The position numbers and the translations under genes were made by a program. From Larus michahellis (taxonomy: Eukaryota > Chordata > Aves > Charadriiformes > Laridae), in NCBI RefSeq assembly GCF_964199755.1, contig NC_133926.1:372001-436000 (forward strand): a stretch of DNA of 64,000 nt. The letters run 5' to 3'. The notes beneath the pieces were generated by a model. It did no database searches. It was not told the origin of the DNA and worked only from the letters and a program-made list of their open reading frames with translations. Position 1 is the first letter of the stretch. Each line of letters begins with the position of its first letter. Below, piece after piece: positions 53,627-63,374 of the stretch.

Positions 53627-53731
53627 CACTGCTCGCCCCCCTCCACCACCAGCTCCTGCAGCTCCGCCTGGAAGCGCACCTTGGCCGCCCGCTTCCCCGC
53701 CCGCTGCAGCCGCTTCCCACACCGACCCCAT
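53627..53731 (-). CDS. EHBP1L1: EHBP1L1, first coding exon only
   Basis: The coding strand reads ATGGGGTCGGTGTGG, then in the next frame KRLQRAGKRAAKVRFQAEL and QELVVEGGEQW, ending at a CAGTG donor followed by GTGAGT. The recalled human start of EHBP1/EHBP1L1 is MTSVWKRLQRVGKRAAKF with HELVVEC later, and its first exon also ends inside a Trp codon. EHBP1L1 is an EH-domain-binding, Rab8/10-linked protein with NT-C2, CH and bMERB domains, acting in endosomal recycling. The exon is 105 nt where 104 is expected: a GGG after GTGT where GG is needed breaks the frame after residue 5. None of the other exons is in the window. Position next to ZNRD2 in the same orientation agrees with human gene order. 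Confidence 0.8.
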
Positions 53732-53994
53732 CGCCCCCCCCCCCCCCCGCGACCCCCCTCGGGGCCCCCCCGCCCCGGGACACCCCCTCCCCCCCCCCGC
53801 GGCCCCACCGACACGCGCAAACGCCGCCCCCCCCCCCCCCGCCCCCGCGATCGGGACCCGCCGCAGCCGCCGCCGCCGCCGCCGGGATCGGGCCCCCCCC
53901 CCTTCCTCGCACCCCCCCCCACCCCCCCCCCCCCCCCGCCGCGGCCCCGCCCGGGCAGGAAACGGCAGCGGGGAGGAGCCTCTGCCCCCCCCCC

Positions 53995-54175
53995 CCCCCG
54001 GGCGGAAAAATGCCCCCCCCGGGCATAGAATTGCCCCCCCCGGGGGATATAACGCCCCCCCCACAGGGCATACACCCCCCCCGGGGATATACAGCCCCCC
54101 CGGGGATATAACGCCCCCCCGGGGGATATAACGACCCCCCCGGGGGATATAATTGGCCCCCCCGGGGAATATACC
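53995..54175. repeat. CCCCGGGGGATATAACG tandem repeat
   Basis: Eight or nine units of about 20 bp (CCCCCCCGGGGGATATAACG, CCCCGGGCATAGAATTGCC). Each couples a self-complementary CCCCGGGG with a TATA-like ATATAA. The array lies 260-445 bases upstream of the EHBP1L1 start codon. Confidence 0.9.
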
Positions 54176-54179
54176 CACC

Positions 54180-55245
54180 CCCAGTCCCCCCAAACTGCCC
54201 CCCAAATCCGCCCCAAAACCCCCCTGATTTACCCCAGAGCCCCCCGAATCTGCCCCCCCCCCCAGCCCCCCTATAACCCCCCTAACCTGCCCCCCCAGCC
54301 CCCGAACTCACCCCCCAGCCCCCCTGCTTTACCCCCCAGCCCCCCAAACCTGCCCCACGGCCCCCAAAATCCACCCCCCAGCCCCCCAACCTGCCCCCCA
54401 ACCCCCCTAACCTGCCCCCCCGCCCCCAAACTCACCCCCCAGCCCCCCTAATTTACCCCAGAGCCCCCCAAACCCACCCCCCAGCCCCCCAACCTGCCCC
54501 CCAGCTCCAAAACTCGCCCCATGGTCACTCTGTGGCCCCCCACACCTACCCCCCCAGCCCCCAAACCCACCCCCCAGCCCCCCCAAACCTGCCCCCCAGC
54601 CCCCTAAACCACCCCCAGCCCCCAAAACCTGCCCCACAACCTCCCTAACCTGCCCCCCAGCCCCCAAACCCACCCCCCAGCCCCCCCAAACCTGCCCCCC
54701 AGCCCCCTAAACCGCCCCCCAGCCCCCCAAAACCTGCCCCACAACCTCCCTAACCTGCCCCCCAGCCCCCCCAAACCTGCCCCCCAGCCCCCTAAACCGC
54801 CCCCCAAACCAACCCCCAGCCCCCAAACCTGCCCCACAACCTCCCTAACCTGCCCCCCAGCCCCCAAACTCACCCCCCAGCCCCCCCAAACCTGCCCCCC
54901 AGCCCCTAAGCCCACCCCCAAGTCCCCCCATAGCCCCCAAACCCGCCCCCCAGCCCCCCCAAACCTGCCCCCAGCTCCCTAACTCACCCCCCAGCCCCCC
55001 CGTAGCCCCCCAACCCACCCCCCAGCCCCCCCAATCCTGCCCCCAGCTCCCTAACTCACCCCCAGCCCCCCATAGACCCCCCAAACCCACCCCCCAGCCC
55101 CCCAATCCTGCCCCCAGCTCCGTAACTCACCCCCAGCCCCCCATAGACCCCCCAAACCTGCCCCCCAGCTCCCTAACTCACCCCCCAGCCCCCCCGTCGC
55201 CCCCCAACCCCGCCCCCCAGCCCCCCCAACCCCCCAAGGAAACGA
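54180..55245. repeat. CCCCCCAGCCCCCCAAACC array, 1 kb
   Basis: About 50 units of 17-22 bp (CCTGCCCCCCAGCCCCCCAA, ACTCACCCCCCAGCCCCC) between the EHBP1L1 5' end and the ZNRD2 3' end. The opposite strand is strongly G-quadruplex-prone. Confidence 0.95.
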
Positions 55246-55289
55246 CAAAAAAGGACCCGCCGTGGGTCAGAGCCGTGAAAAGGACCCGT

Positions 55290-57490
55290 TTATGGGGGCG
55301 CGTGGGGGGGGCCGAGGGCCTGCAGCCCCCCCAGGGCCTCGGCGCAGGCCCGCACCAGGGCGCAGAGCTGGGCGCTGGCCTCGGCCGAGGAGGTTCGGGG
55401 CAGCTCCCGCGCCGCCCACCCCAGCTTCTCCAGCACGGCCGCCCGCGCCGCCCCCACCGCCCCCCCGCCGTGGGGCTGAGGGGGGGCCCCGTGGGGCTGG
55501 CTGAGGGGGGCGGGGGCTCCCCCCGTCCCCCCCGTAAAGCGGTGGCGGCTCCTTCGCAGTGTTCGGGGCGGGGGGCGGCCGGGTGGGGGGGCGGGGAAGG
55601 GGCCGACAGGGCGTCCGGCGCTGTGGGGCGGGGGGGGGGGGCGTGGTGGGGGTCAGACCCCCAAGTTTTGTCCCCTCCCCCCCCCCGCCGTCCCCAAATC
55701 TGGCCCCACAATTCCTGTGTGGGATCCCCGGAACCAGCTCGGACCCCCCCGCCCCCCCCCCCCCCAGCCAGCCCCACACCGTGTCCCCAGCCCCACATCT
55801 GTCCCCAAACCCCCCAGCCCCCCAACCTTGTCCCCAGCCCCCAACCTTGTCCCCAGCCCCACATCTGTCCCCAAACCCCCCAGCCCCACCCCCGTGTCCC
55901 CAGCCCCAGCCCCCCATCTGTCCCCAAACCCCAGCCCCAGCCCCGTTCCCAGCCCCCCAACCTTGCCCCCAGCCCCACAACCTGCCCCCAGCCCCCTCCC
56001 CAGCCCCCCAACCTCATCCCCAGCCCCCCCCAGCCCCCCCCTCTCCGTACAGGGCCGTCCCGTCGCCCTCGGGGTCCTGGCAGGCGACGCAGAGCAGCTG
56101 CTGCTGTTTGTCCTGCAGGAGGATGGTCTGGGGGGGGGGGACGACACGGGGGGGGGGGGGGGTCAGCACGGCCCCGGCCCCCCAGCCCAGCCCTCTGCCC
56201 CACTGCAGCCCCCCCGCCCCGTGCCCAGCCCCACATCCCCGCTCCCACCCCCCCTATTTCCAACCCTCCCATTCCCGGCCCCCCGTTCCCCCCCCCCAGC
56301 CCCACATCCCCCGCTCCCAGCCCCCCCCCATTGCCACCCCAGCCCCCCCACTTCCCCCCCCCTTTCCAATCCTCCCATTTCGAGCCCCCCCCGTACCCTC
56401 CCAGCCCCACATCCCCTCTCCCATCCCCGCTATTGCCGGCCCCCCCCCGTTCCCCTCTGTGCCCCCCACCCCTCTCCCAGCCCCCCCAGTTCCCCCCCCA
56501 TTTCCAATCCTCCCATACCCAGCCCCCGTTCCCCCCAGCCCCATTTCGAGCCCCCCGTACCCCCCCAGCCCCACATCCCCTCTCCCAACCCCGCTATTAC
56601 CCACCCCCCCCCTTCCCCTCTGTGCGCCCCCACCCCTCTCCCAGCCCCCCCGCCCCCCCCCCCCGCGGTGCCCCCCCTGTCTCGCACCCCACAGCGGGGG
56701 CAGCAGCTCCCCAGCATGCGGTACCCCCGCAGCAGCAGCTCCCCCATGGCCTGGCTGACCCGGTCCTGCCGCCCCCGCGCCGCCTCCGCCCCTGCGGGAC
56801 ACCGGGGGGGGGGGGCTGTGTCACCGGGGGGCGGGGGGTAACACCGGGGGTCCCATAACCGGGGGATTAGCGGGTAGGGGGGAAACGGGGGGAGGCCCGG
56901 ACATGGGGGGAATCACCGCGGGGGAGAAACGGGACACCGAGGATGGGGGTGGGAACGGTTACCGGGGGGGTAACAGGGGGCCCGGGGAGCGGGGGGGGAA
57001 CGGGACACAGGGGGGTCGGGACACGGGGGGGTCACCGGGGGGAGACGAGACACGGAGGGAGGGGGAAAAGTACCGGGGAACGAGGGGATTAAAGGGCCCG
57101 GGGGGAGCCCAGTCACCGGGAGGGGCGCTGAGAATGAGGTGGGAACGGGACACGGGGGGGCCGGTTACCGGGGAGGGGGGCGGGTTACCGGGGAACAGGG
57201 GACCGGGGGGGGGGGCCCGGAGAACGAAGTGGGGGGGCACAGTCACCGACGGGGAGGGGGGTGTTAACGGGGGGTCCCGGGGGGAAACCGGTCATCGGGG
57301 GAGGCCGTGGGGGTCCCGGGGGAACGCAACACGGCGGGGCCGGTCACCGGGAAGGGGGGAACGGCCAGGGGGAGGGTTATGGGGTCCTAGGGGTGGTTTT
57401 TAGGGGGGTTTTGGGGGGATTTTCGGGGTTTTTTTTTGGGGGGGGGGGTGGGTGTCCCGCCGCTCGCACCGCACCCGCGTTCAGCGCCAT
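55290..57490 (-). CDS. ZNRD2: ZNRD2 (SSSCA1), zinc ribbon domain protein 2
   Basis: Small zinc-ribbon protein (Sjogren syndrome/scleroderma autoantigen 1, p27). Four exons: 57475-57490 (MALNAG), 56688-56791 (RQDRVSQAMGELLLRGYRML then CCPRCG), 56051-56127 (TILLQDKQQQLLCVACQD) and 55290-55620 (end KLGWAARELPRTSSAEASAQ, LCALVRACAEALGGLQALG). The paired CPRCG and CVAC give the zinc ribbon. My exons total 528 nt (175 aa plus stop). However, the conserved PRPEHCEGAATALRG near 55545-55580 is in a different frame from the C-terminus, so either the third donor is misplaced or a one-base error lies in the C/G runs of exon 4. The human EVDDFSWEPPTEAET stretch after MALNGA is absent. Confidence 0.88.
56160..56640. 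repeat. C-rich minisatellite in a ZNRD2 intron
   Basis: Units of 100-180 bp contain CCCAGCCCCACATCCCCTCT, TTTCCAATCCTCCCAT and CCCCGCTATT(G/A)CC. Two large copies of about 170 bp lie at 56290-56470 and 56470-56640. Confidence 0.8.
56805..57400. repeat. G-rich repeat in ZNRD2 intron 1
   Basis: Degenerate steps of GGTTACCGGGG, CACCGGGGGG and GGGAACGGGACAC. Confidence 0.75.
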
Positions 57491-58137
57491 GGTCGCCGCG
57501 GCGACGGCGTCGCGCCGGAACTGACGTCACTCCAGGGGCGACGGTGGTAGGAGGGGATGGAGCCGGTTCCCCGGATGTAAACCAAAGGGGCCGGGCGGAA
57601 ACAAGGGCGGCAGGAAACAAAGGTTCCGGGCGTCAAAAGAAAAAAGGGTCCGCCACCCCCCCATCCCGAAAAAAATCTGTTTTCAAGCATTAATTAGGGT
57701 CCCAAAATAGTTAATGTGTGTCTTAATTAGGTGCACGGTAATTCGTAAGGCATAAAGTAAATTAGAGCAAGTGGAAAGGTAGGCCTTTTGTTGCTTAGCA
57801 ATGGATATACGGCAAATTAAAGCGAGGAGCAATTAATACTAGACGCAGGGCGGATTGTCTGTGGAAAGCGCCTACATGGAAAATCGTTTTCTCGGGGTAA
57901 AAACTCTTTTATTGAGAGAAAAAACTCTTCTTTTGAGAAAAAAACTCCCTATTGGGGGCGGTGGGCGGGCCCCGCGGCGGCTCGACCAATCGCGTCGCGC
58001 CTCCCGCCTTGCCTCCGACCAATCAGCGCGCGCGGTGGGCGGGGCGCCGGGGGCGGAAGTTGGGTGGCCGCTGGGGGGGGGGGGGGGGGGGGGGGTGGAG
58101 CCGCCGCCGCCGCCATTTTGTCGCCGTCACCGACCCG
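57491..58137. promoter_or_regulatory. Divergent ZNRD2 / RBM4 promoter region
   Basis: The ZNRD2 ATG (57490) and the proposed RBM4 5' UTR exon (donor after 58137) are head to head. The RBM4 side has two NF-Y sites (GACCAATC near 57984 and 58018), a G-run of over 20 bases at about 58074-58095, and CCGCCGCCATTTTG (about 58107-58120), a YY1-type element. An AT-rich island lies between the genes. Confidence 0.6.
57670..57960. other. AT-rich island with short A-tract/T-tract repeat
   Basis: 57670-57850 is unique and AT-rich, with TTAATTAGG twice, AGTTAATGTG and CAATTAATAC. 57885-57955 carries three degenerate units (GAAAATCGTTTTCTCGGGG, AAAAACTCTTTTATTGAGAG, AAAAACTCTTCTTTTGAG) resembling the satellite at 42780-43330. 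Confidence 0.65.
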
Positions 58138-58149
58138 GTGAGAGGGAGC

Positions 58150-59030
58150 GCGGTGAGAGCGGCCGGGACCGGGCTCGTGGGGGGCGGAAAACGGGCACCG
58201 ACCGGGGCCCTGCGGCCTTGGGGGGGGCTCCGGGAACGAGCCGGGGGGGGACCGGGACCAGGACGGGGCCCTGCGGCCTCAGGGGGGGGCTGGGCCGGCC
58301 CCAGGCCTTGGGGGGGGGTCTCCGGGCCCGGGGGGTACCGGGACCGGGAAGGGGCCCTGGGCCCTGGGAGGGCTCCGGACCGGGGCCTGGGGGCTTTGGG
58401 GGTCTCTGAGACCGGGCCTGGGGGACACCGGGACCGGGAAGGGGCTCTGGGGCCTGGGGGGGTCTGAGAGCGGTGCCCTGAGGCCTTGGGAGGGCTCCTG
58501 GACCGGGCCTGGGGGACACCGGGATGGGGCTCTGGGAGGGCTCCAGACTGGGGCTTGGGGCGGGACTCCGGGCCTGGACCAGGGTCCTGGGGGCTTTGGG
58601 GGTCTCAGACCGGGACGGGGCTCTGGGGCCTGGGGGGGTCCGAGACCAGGGCCCTGCGGCCTCGGGGGGGCTGGTGGACCGGGACAAGGACGGGGCCCTG
58701 TGGCCTCGGGGAGGGTGCTGGGACCAGGGCCTGGGCCTAGGTCTGAGGAGGGGACTGGGATCCTGCGGCCTTGGGGGGTCTCTGAGACCGGGCCTGGGGG
58801 ACACCGGGGCTGGAATGGGGCTCTGGGGCCTGTGGGGGTCTGAGACTGAGGCCCTGCGGCCTTGGGGGGCAGCTGGGACCCGGGATGGGGCTTGAGGGGG
58901 GGGTTCTGGGTCTGGACTGGGGCCCTGCAGCTTTGGGAGGGGGCTCCAGGACGGGGCCCTGTGGCCTCGGGAGGGGCTGGGACTGAGGCCTGGGGGGTGA
59001 AATGGGCTGAAACGCCATGTCCGTCCTCCC
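58150..59030. repeat. GGGCCCTGCGGCCTTGGGG minisatellite in RBM4 intron 1
   Basis: About 880 bp of 40-60 bp units with ACCGGGACCGGGAAGGGGC, TCTGGGGCCTGGGGGGGTC and GGCCCTGCGGCCTTGGGGG, occupying the intron before the coding start. Confidence 0.9.
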
Positions 59031-59056
59031 CCCGTCCTCGTCGCAGGCTGGGCGAG

Positions 59057-61407
59057 ATGGTGAAGCTGTTCATCGGGAACCTGCCGCGGGAGGCGACGGA
59101 GCAGGAGATCCGGTCCCTCTTCGAGCAGTACGGGAAGGTGCTGGAGTGCGACATCATCAAGAACTACGGCTTCGTGCACATCGAGGACAAGACGGCGGCC
59201 GAGGACGCCATCCGCAACCTGCACCACCACAAGCTGCACGGCGTCTGCATCAACGTGGAGGCCAGCAAGAACAAGAGCAAGGTTCCACCAAGCTCCACGT
59301 GGGCAACATCAGCCCGGCTTGCACCAACCTGGAGCTGCGGGCCAAATTCGAGGAGTACGGGCCCGTCATCGAATGCGACATCGTGAAGGATTACGCCTTC
59401 GTTCACATGGAGAGGGCGGAGGACGCGGTGGAGGCCATCCGCGGGCTGGACAACACCGAGTTTCAAGGTGATCCGCGCCGGGGCCGTGGCCCTGGGCTGG
59501 GATAGGTAGCGCCGGGCTTGGCCCGGAAGAAGCAGGTCAGGTAGGAGGAGGGTGCGGGGGCATCCCGGTGCTGTGCCGGGAGCTTTTTCCGCCGCTACGG
59601 GGCCGGATCCGTGCCGCTGTCGCTCGCCCAGTGCCTGCCAGGGACAACTGGCGCGGCACCCACCGCGTTCTGGGTGTTCAGTGCCTTTTTCCCCCTGCCC
59701 CGTCTTGGTGAGAGGCTTCGGAGAGAGCCGTGTCCCACCGCCGGCAGCGCCGTGTCCGGCTTTTCCGTAAAGGGAGGTATCCGCGGGGTCAGTGTCGCTG
59801 CCGTGGCTCTGTCTCGGGGCAGAGAGTGGTGGTTTTTATAGGGAAAAGGCAGATTGGGCATAAAAATGGCAGGTTTGGCGCCTTTGGGGTCTCTCCACAG
59901 TGCAGCCGGGACCTGTGGGGTGTCCCTGCTCCGCTCTGTCCCGCCGGCAGGCTGCGATTTTGGGGGAAAATGGGGTGAGAAAGGGAAAAGCGGAGGCGGG
60001 GAGCTGCGTTGGTGCATCCTGGTGGCACCGGGGCGCCTTTTCCGTCGCTCCGGTGTGCGGTGCTGCCCCAAAATATGGTGATTCCCCCCGATTTCCGTGG
60101 GGTGCGGGGTCTGGCTGGCGGAGGTTGTTTCGCTTCCTTCCCTCTCATCGCCGCGGATTCCAGCTCGCGGCCGAGCCTCGGCATTTTCCCCCTCTCGCCC
60201 CATCCGGAATCGGTGCCGGATCATCCGGTGCTTCACCCCAAAGCCCTTCCCGGTTTCCCGCTGGGGTTTCGGCAAACCCCACCGCCCCCATTCCCGGCGT
60301 TTCCCCCAAAACTCTTCCTCCAAGCGGGACGGCGCATCCGGAGCTGCGCTTGGCTTGCCGCGGGCGGTTAATCCAGCGTCGCATCCCTCTCTGCCGCCAC
60401 CGCTGCGGCAGCAGTGTTTTCCGGCGGGAAGCTTGCCGTTGAGAACCGGGGCCAGCGGTGTCGCCGGCCGCTGGCCGGGGCTACCGGTCGCCGGTGTAGG
60501 TGCCGGTGGCCTGGGCTGCCGGCGTCCAGGCCGGCACAGGTAGCGCTGGGCGTTGCCGGCGGCACCGTCCTGGTAAGTCGGGTGGCCGCCGGCCGGGGTC
60601 CCGGCGCCGTCGGAGGCCGCGGGGAGGGGGTCCTAGCCGGTCCCGGCGGTGGTGGCCACGCCGTGGGCGCGGCGGCGTCACTGACGGGCTCCCTCTCGCG
60701 TCTCTCTTCCTCAAGGCAAGCGGATGCGCGTGCAGTTGTCCACCAGCCGGCTGCGGACGGCGCCCGGGATGGGAGACAAGAGCGGCTGCTACCGCTGCGG
60801 GAAGGAAGGGCACTGGTCTAAAGAGTGCCCGGTAGATCGCCCGGGGCAAGTGGCGGACTTTGCCGAGGCCTATAACGAGCAGTACGGAGCCGTGCGCACC
60901 CCCTACACCGCGGGCTATGGGGAGACGGTCTATTACGATGAGGCCTACGGCGGGATGGCCGACTACTACAAGCGCTACCGCGTCCGCTCCTACGCCACGG
61001 CCTCCGCGTACGACGCCTACGCGGAGCAGACCATGGCCCAGTACTCCCAGTACGCCCAGTACTCCCAGGTCCAGTCCTCGGCCATGGCCGCCACCACAGC
61101 CATGGCCAGTCGCATCCCCACCACCTTAGACGCGTACGATAGAGCTCTGCTGCCGACCCCCGGCGCGGCGGCCGCCGTCGCCGCTGCCGCCACCGCCGCC
61201 GCGGCGGCCGCCTCCTCCACCTATTACACCCGGGATAGAAGCCCCCTGCGCCGCACGGCCGCCGCGGCCACCACCGTCGGAGAGGCCTACACGTACGAGC
61301 GGGGGCAACTGTCGCCGGTCTCCTCGGTGGCCCGGGCGTCCCTCTACGACATGCAGCGGTTCGAGCGGGATCCCTACGGGGAGCGAGCGCGGTACTCGGC
61401 GTTTTGA
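59057..61407 (+). CDS. RBM4: RBM4 (LARK), RNA-binding protein 4
   Basis: Splicing and translation regulator with two RRMs and a CCHC knuckle. Coding exons 59057-59467 and 60716-61407 total 1103 nt. RRM1: [20 protein letters not shown] and [18 protein letters not shown]2: [20 protein letters not shown] and [16 protein letters not shown]. Then [14 protein letters not shown], an Ala/Tyr-rich tail with polyalanine, and the end ERARYSAF, as in human RBM4 (364 aa). At 59281 the linker AAGAGCAAGGTTCCACC is one base short of the AAG-G(C)T-TCC-ACC needed to read KSKASTKLH. With that base restored the length is 1104 nt, 367 aa. All downstream sequence is conserved in the restored frame, so an error in the assembly is much likelier than a pseudogene. 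The coding exons are separated by a 1.25 kb non-repetitive intron. Confidence 0.95.
59468..60715. other. RBM4: RBM4 coding intron, unusually complex sequence
   Basis: The one long intron in the window not made of a minisatellite. It has moderate GC, mixed composition and no recognised exon. Confidence 0.6.
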
Positions 61408-61965
61408 GCCCCCAGGTGAGCGGCGCCGAGGCTCCGCGGCAACGGAGGACGCTGGGGGGACGCCGGGGTGACGCTGGGCTTCCCCCCCCCGGCAGGAGGT
61501 GACGCCGCAGAGCAGCGGGGGACCCTTCTTTCCGCCTTCCCCCCCCTCCAAAACCCTGGACGCCGCCATGTCAGGTCAGACGCACCCCGGGTCGTCGTCG
61601 TCGCCGCCGCGCTCCCTCCCCCGTCACCGGGACCGCCGCGGGGGGGGGAAAACGGGGGGTGGGGGGGGAAGGCGGACCCCCCCACCCCCTCGCCGTCGCT
61701 GCCACCGTCACCGCCGCGTCCCCGTCTGTCCCTCTGTGTGTCCCCCCCCCTCACCTCTCTGCTCTCTTCCAGGTCCGGCGGCCTTGGATGGAGCCCCCCC
61801 TGCCGCCTGCAACCCCCCCAACCCCCTTTTTTTGTACAGAGCTTCCCCCCCGCACCCCCCCTTTGGGACCCCCTCCCCCAGCCCCACAACCGCCCCCCTT
61901 GGGGCCCTTTCTCCCCACCCCCCTTCTCCTCACCCCCCCCGATTTTCCAGCAAAATAAAGGTTTT
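61408..61965 (+). other. RBM4: RBM4 spliced 3' UTR with poly(A) signal
   Basis: Seven bases past the stop is CCCAG followed by GTGAGC (donor at 61414). Acceptors follow at 61495 (CCGGCAG) and 61772 (CTCTTCCAG), and AATAAA is at 61954-61959. A multi-exon 3' UTR is therefore likely, with a middle exon around 61496-61573. Confidence 0.6.
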
Positions 61966-62059
61966 CACCGACCCTTTGCATCCGTTTGTCCCGTTTTTCG
62001 GGGGTGGGGGGGGGCGGGGGGATGACACACCCCCCCTCCATCCTGGGGCCCTCCCCCAA

Positions 62060-62142
62060 GTTGCTCTTTGTTTCATTTGCATATTAAAGTTGGCCCCGTC
62101 CACGTATGCTAATGACGATTATGGAGCTCATGCTAAATGAAG
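62060..62142. promoter_or_regulatory. Cluster of octamer (POU) motifs
   Basis: ATTTGCAT at 62075-62082 is the exact reverse complement of the octamer ATGCAAAT. ATGCTAAT at 62106-62113 and ATGCTAAAT at 62130-62138 are close variants. The segment is an AT-rich island between the RBM4 poly(A) site and a satellite. Confidence 0.5.
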
Positions 62143-62144
62143 TG

Positions 62145-62535
62145 TCCCTGGGAGAGATTTTTCCCAAAAAAGAAGATTTTTCTGCCAACGGGGAGATTTG
62201 TCCCCCAAAATAAGGAGACTTGTCTCCAACGAGGAGAATTTTCCCCCAAAGAGGAGGAGATTTTTCCCCCAATGGGCGGATTTTTCCCCAAAACAAGGAG
62301 ACTTTTCCCCTGACGAGGACATTTCTCCCCAAAGAGAAGCAGATTTTCTCCCGACTGAGAGTTTTTTCCCCAAAAAGAAGAATTTTCCCCCCAAAACAAT
62401 GAGATTTCCCCCCCGAAAGCGGGAGATTTTACTGCCCATGGGCCGGTTTTTTCCCTAAAAAAGACGGAGATTTTCCCCCAATGGGGATTTTTTCCCCGCG
62501 AAGGTTTTCCCGCCGAGAGGCGACTTTTCCCGCCA
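62145..62535. repeat. A-tract/T-tract satellite upstream of the HARBI1-like gene
   Basis: About 18 diverged units of roughly 20-22 bp (AAAAAAGAAGATTTTTCTGCC, AAAACAAGGAGACTTTTCCCC) in the same strand orientation as 42780-43330. It ends about 100 bases before a CpG-rich promoter block. Confidence 0.85.
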
Positions 62536-62559
62536 AAACACGACGTTTTACCCGCCCTC

Positions 62560-62760
62560 CCCTCGTCCAATGGCCTTTGGCGGCGCGCCGGAAGTTGGAG
62601 GGCGGGGCCTAGCGCGGGGGAAGGCTGCCCCTTCCGGCCACGTGATGCTGGCGGAGGCCAATGGGAGCGGGGAGGAGGGGCGCGGCCCGGCGGAGCCCGG
62701 CGGGGTCGGAGCGGCGGGAGCGGCGGAGCGGGGTCGGCCGGGGCCGGGGCCGGGGGGGTG
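62560..62760 (+). promoter_or_regulatory. CpG promoter / possible 5' UTR exon of the HARBI1-like gene
   Basis: A CG-dense, non-repetitive block with GGAAGTTGG and CTTCCGGCCACGTGATG (ETS plus E-box CACGTG) and a candidate donor (GGGGG followed by GTGAAG, near 62757). Confidence 0.45.
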
Positions 62761-62919
62761 AAGCGGGGCCGGGGGCGGAACCGGGGCACGATCGTGGCCG
62801 GGAGAGAGCGGGGGGGGAACCGACCCCGCCGGCGCCGGCATCGGCGGGACTCGAACCGGGGCCTGGCCGGGAGCAGGACCGGGCCCCAGCGGGGTTGCCC
62901 CCGCCCCCTCGCCACACGT

Positions 62920-63372
62920 AGCTCCGCCCCCTTCCCCGAGGCCACGCCCCCTCTCCGCAGGGCCCCACCCCTCCCTTAGACACCGCCCATGATGCCGGAG
63001 CCACGCCCCCTCGATGTAGCCACGCCCCTCTTGCTTTAGCCACGCCCACCTCGCCTTTCACCACGCCCCTTCTCACCCATATAGCTTCTGAGGGCAGCCC
63101 ACCCCCTCCCCGTTAGCCCCGCCCCTCCTTTAGCTCCACCCCTTTGCCCTTTAGCCCCGCCCCTTCGTCCTTTAGCCCCGCCCTCCTGCCTCAGCTCCAC
63201 CCCTCCTTCCTTAACCTCGCCCCATTGGCCTTTATCCCCTCCCCTCCCGCTGTTAGCCACACCCCTTCGTCCTTAGCCCCGCCCCTTTACCCCACCTTAG
63301 CCACGCCCCCTCCTTAACCCCGCCCCTTCTCCCTTTAGCCCCGCCCCTTCTCCCTTTAGCCCCGCCCCCAGG
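62920..63372. repeat. GC-box / CACCC-box tandem array
   Basis: About 25 units of 15-20 bp (TTTAGCCCCGCCCCTT, TAGCCACGCCCCCT). Each contains CCCCGCCC (Sp1) or CCACGCCC (KLF). It lies directly before the exon carrying the HARBI1-like start codon. Confidence 0.85.
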
Positions 63373-63374
63373 CC

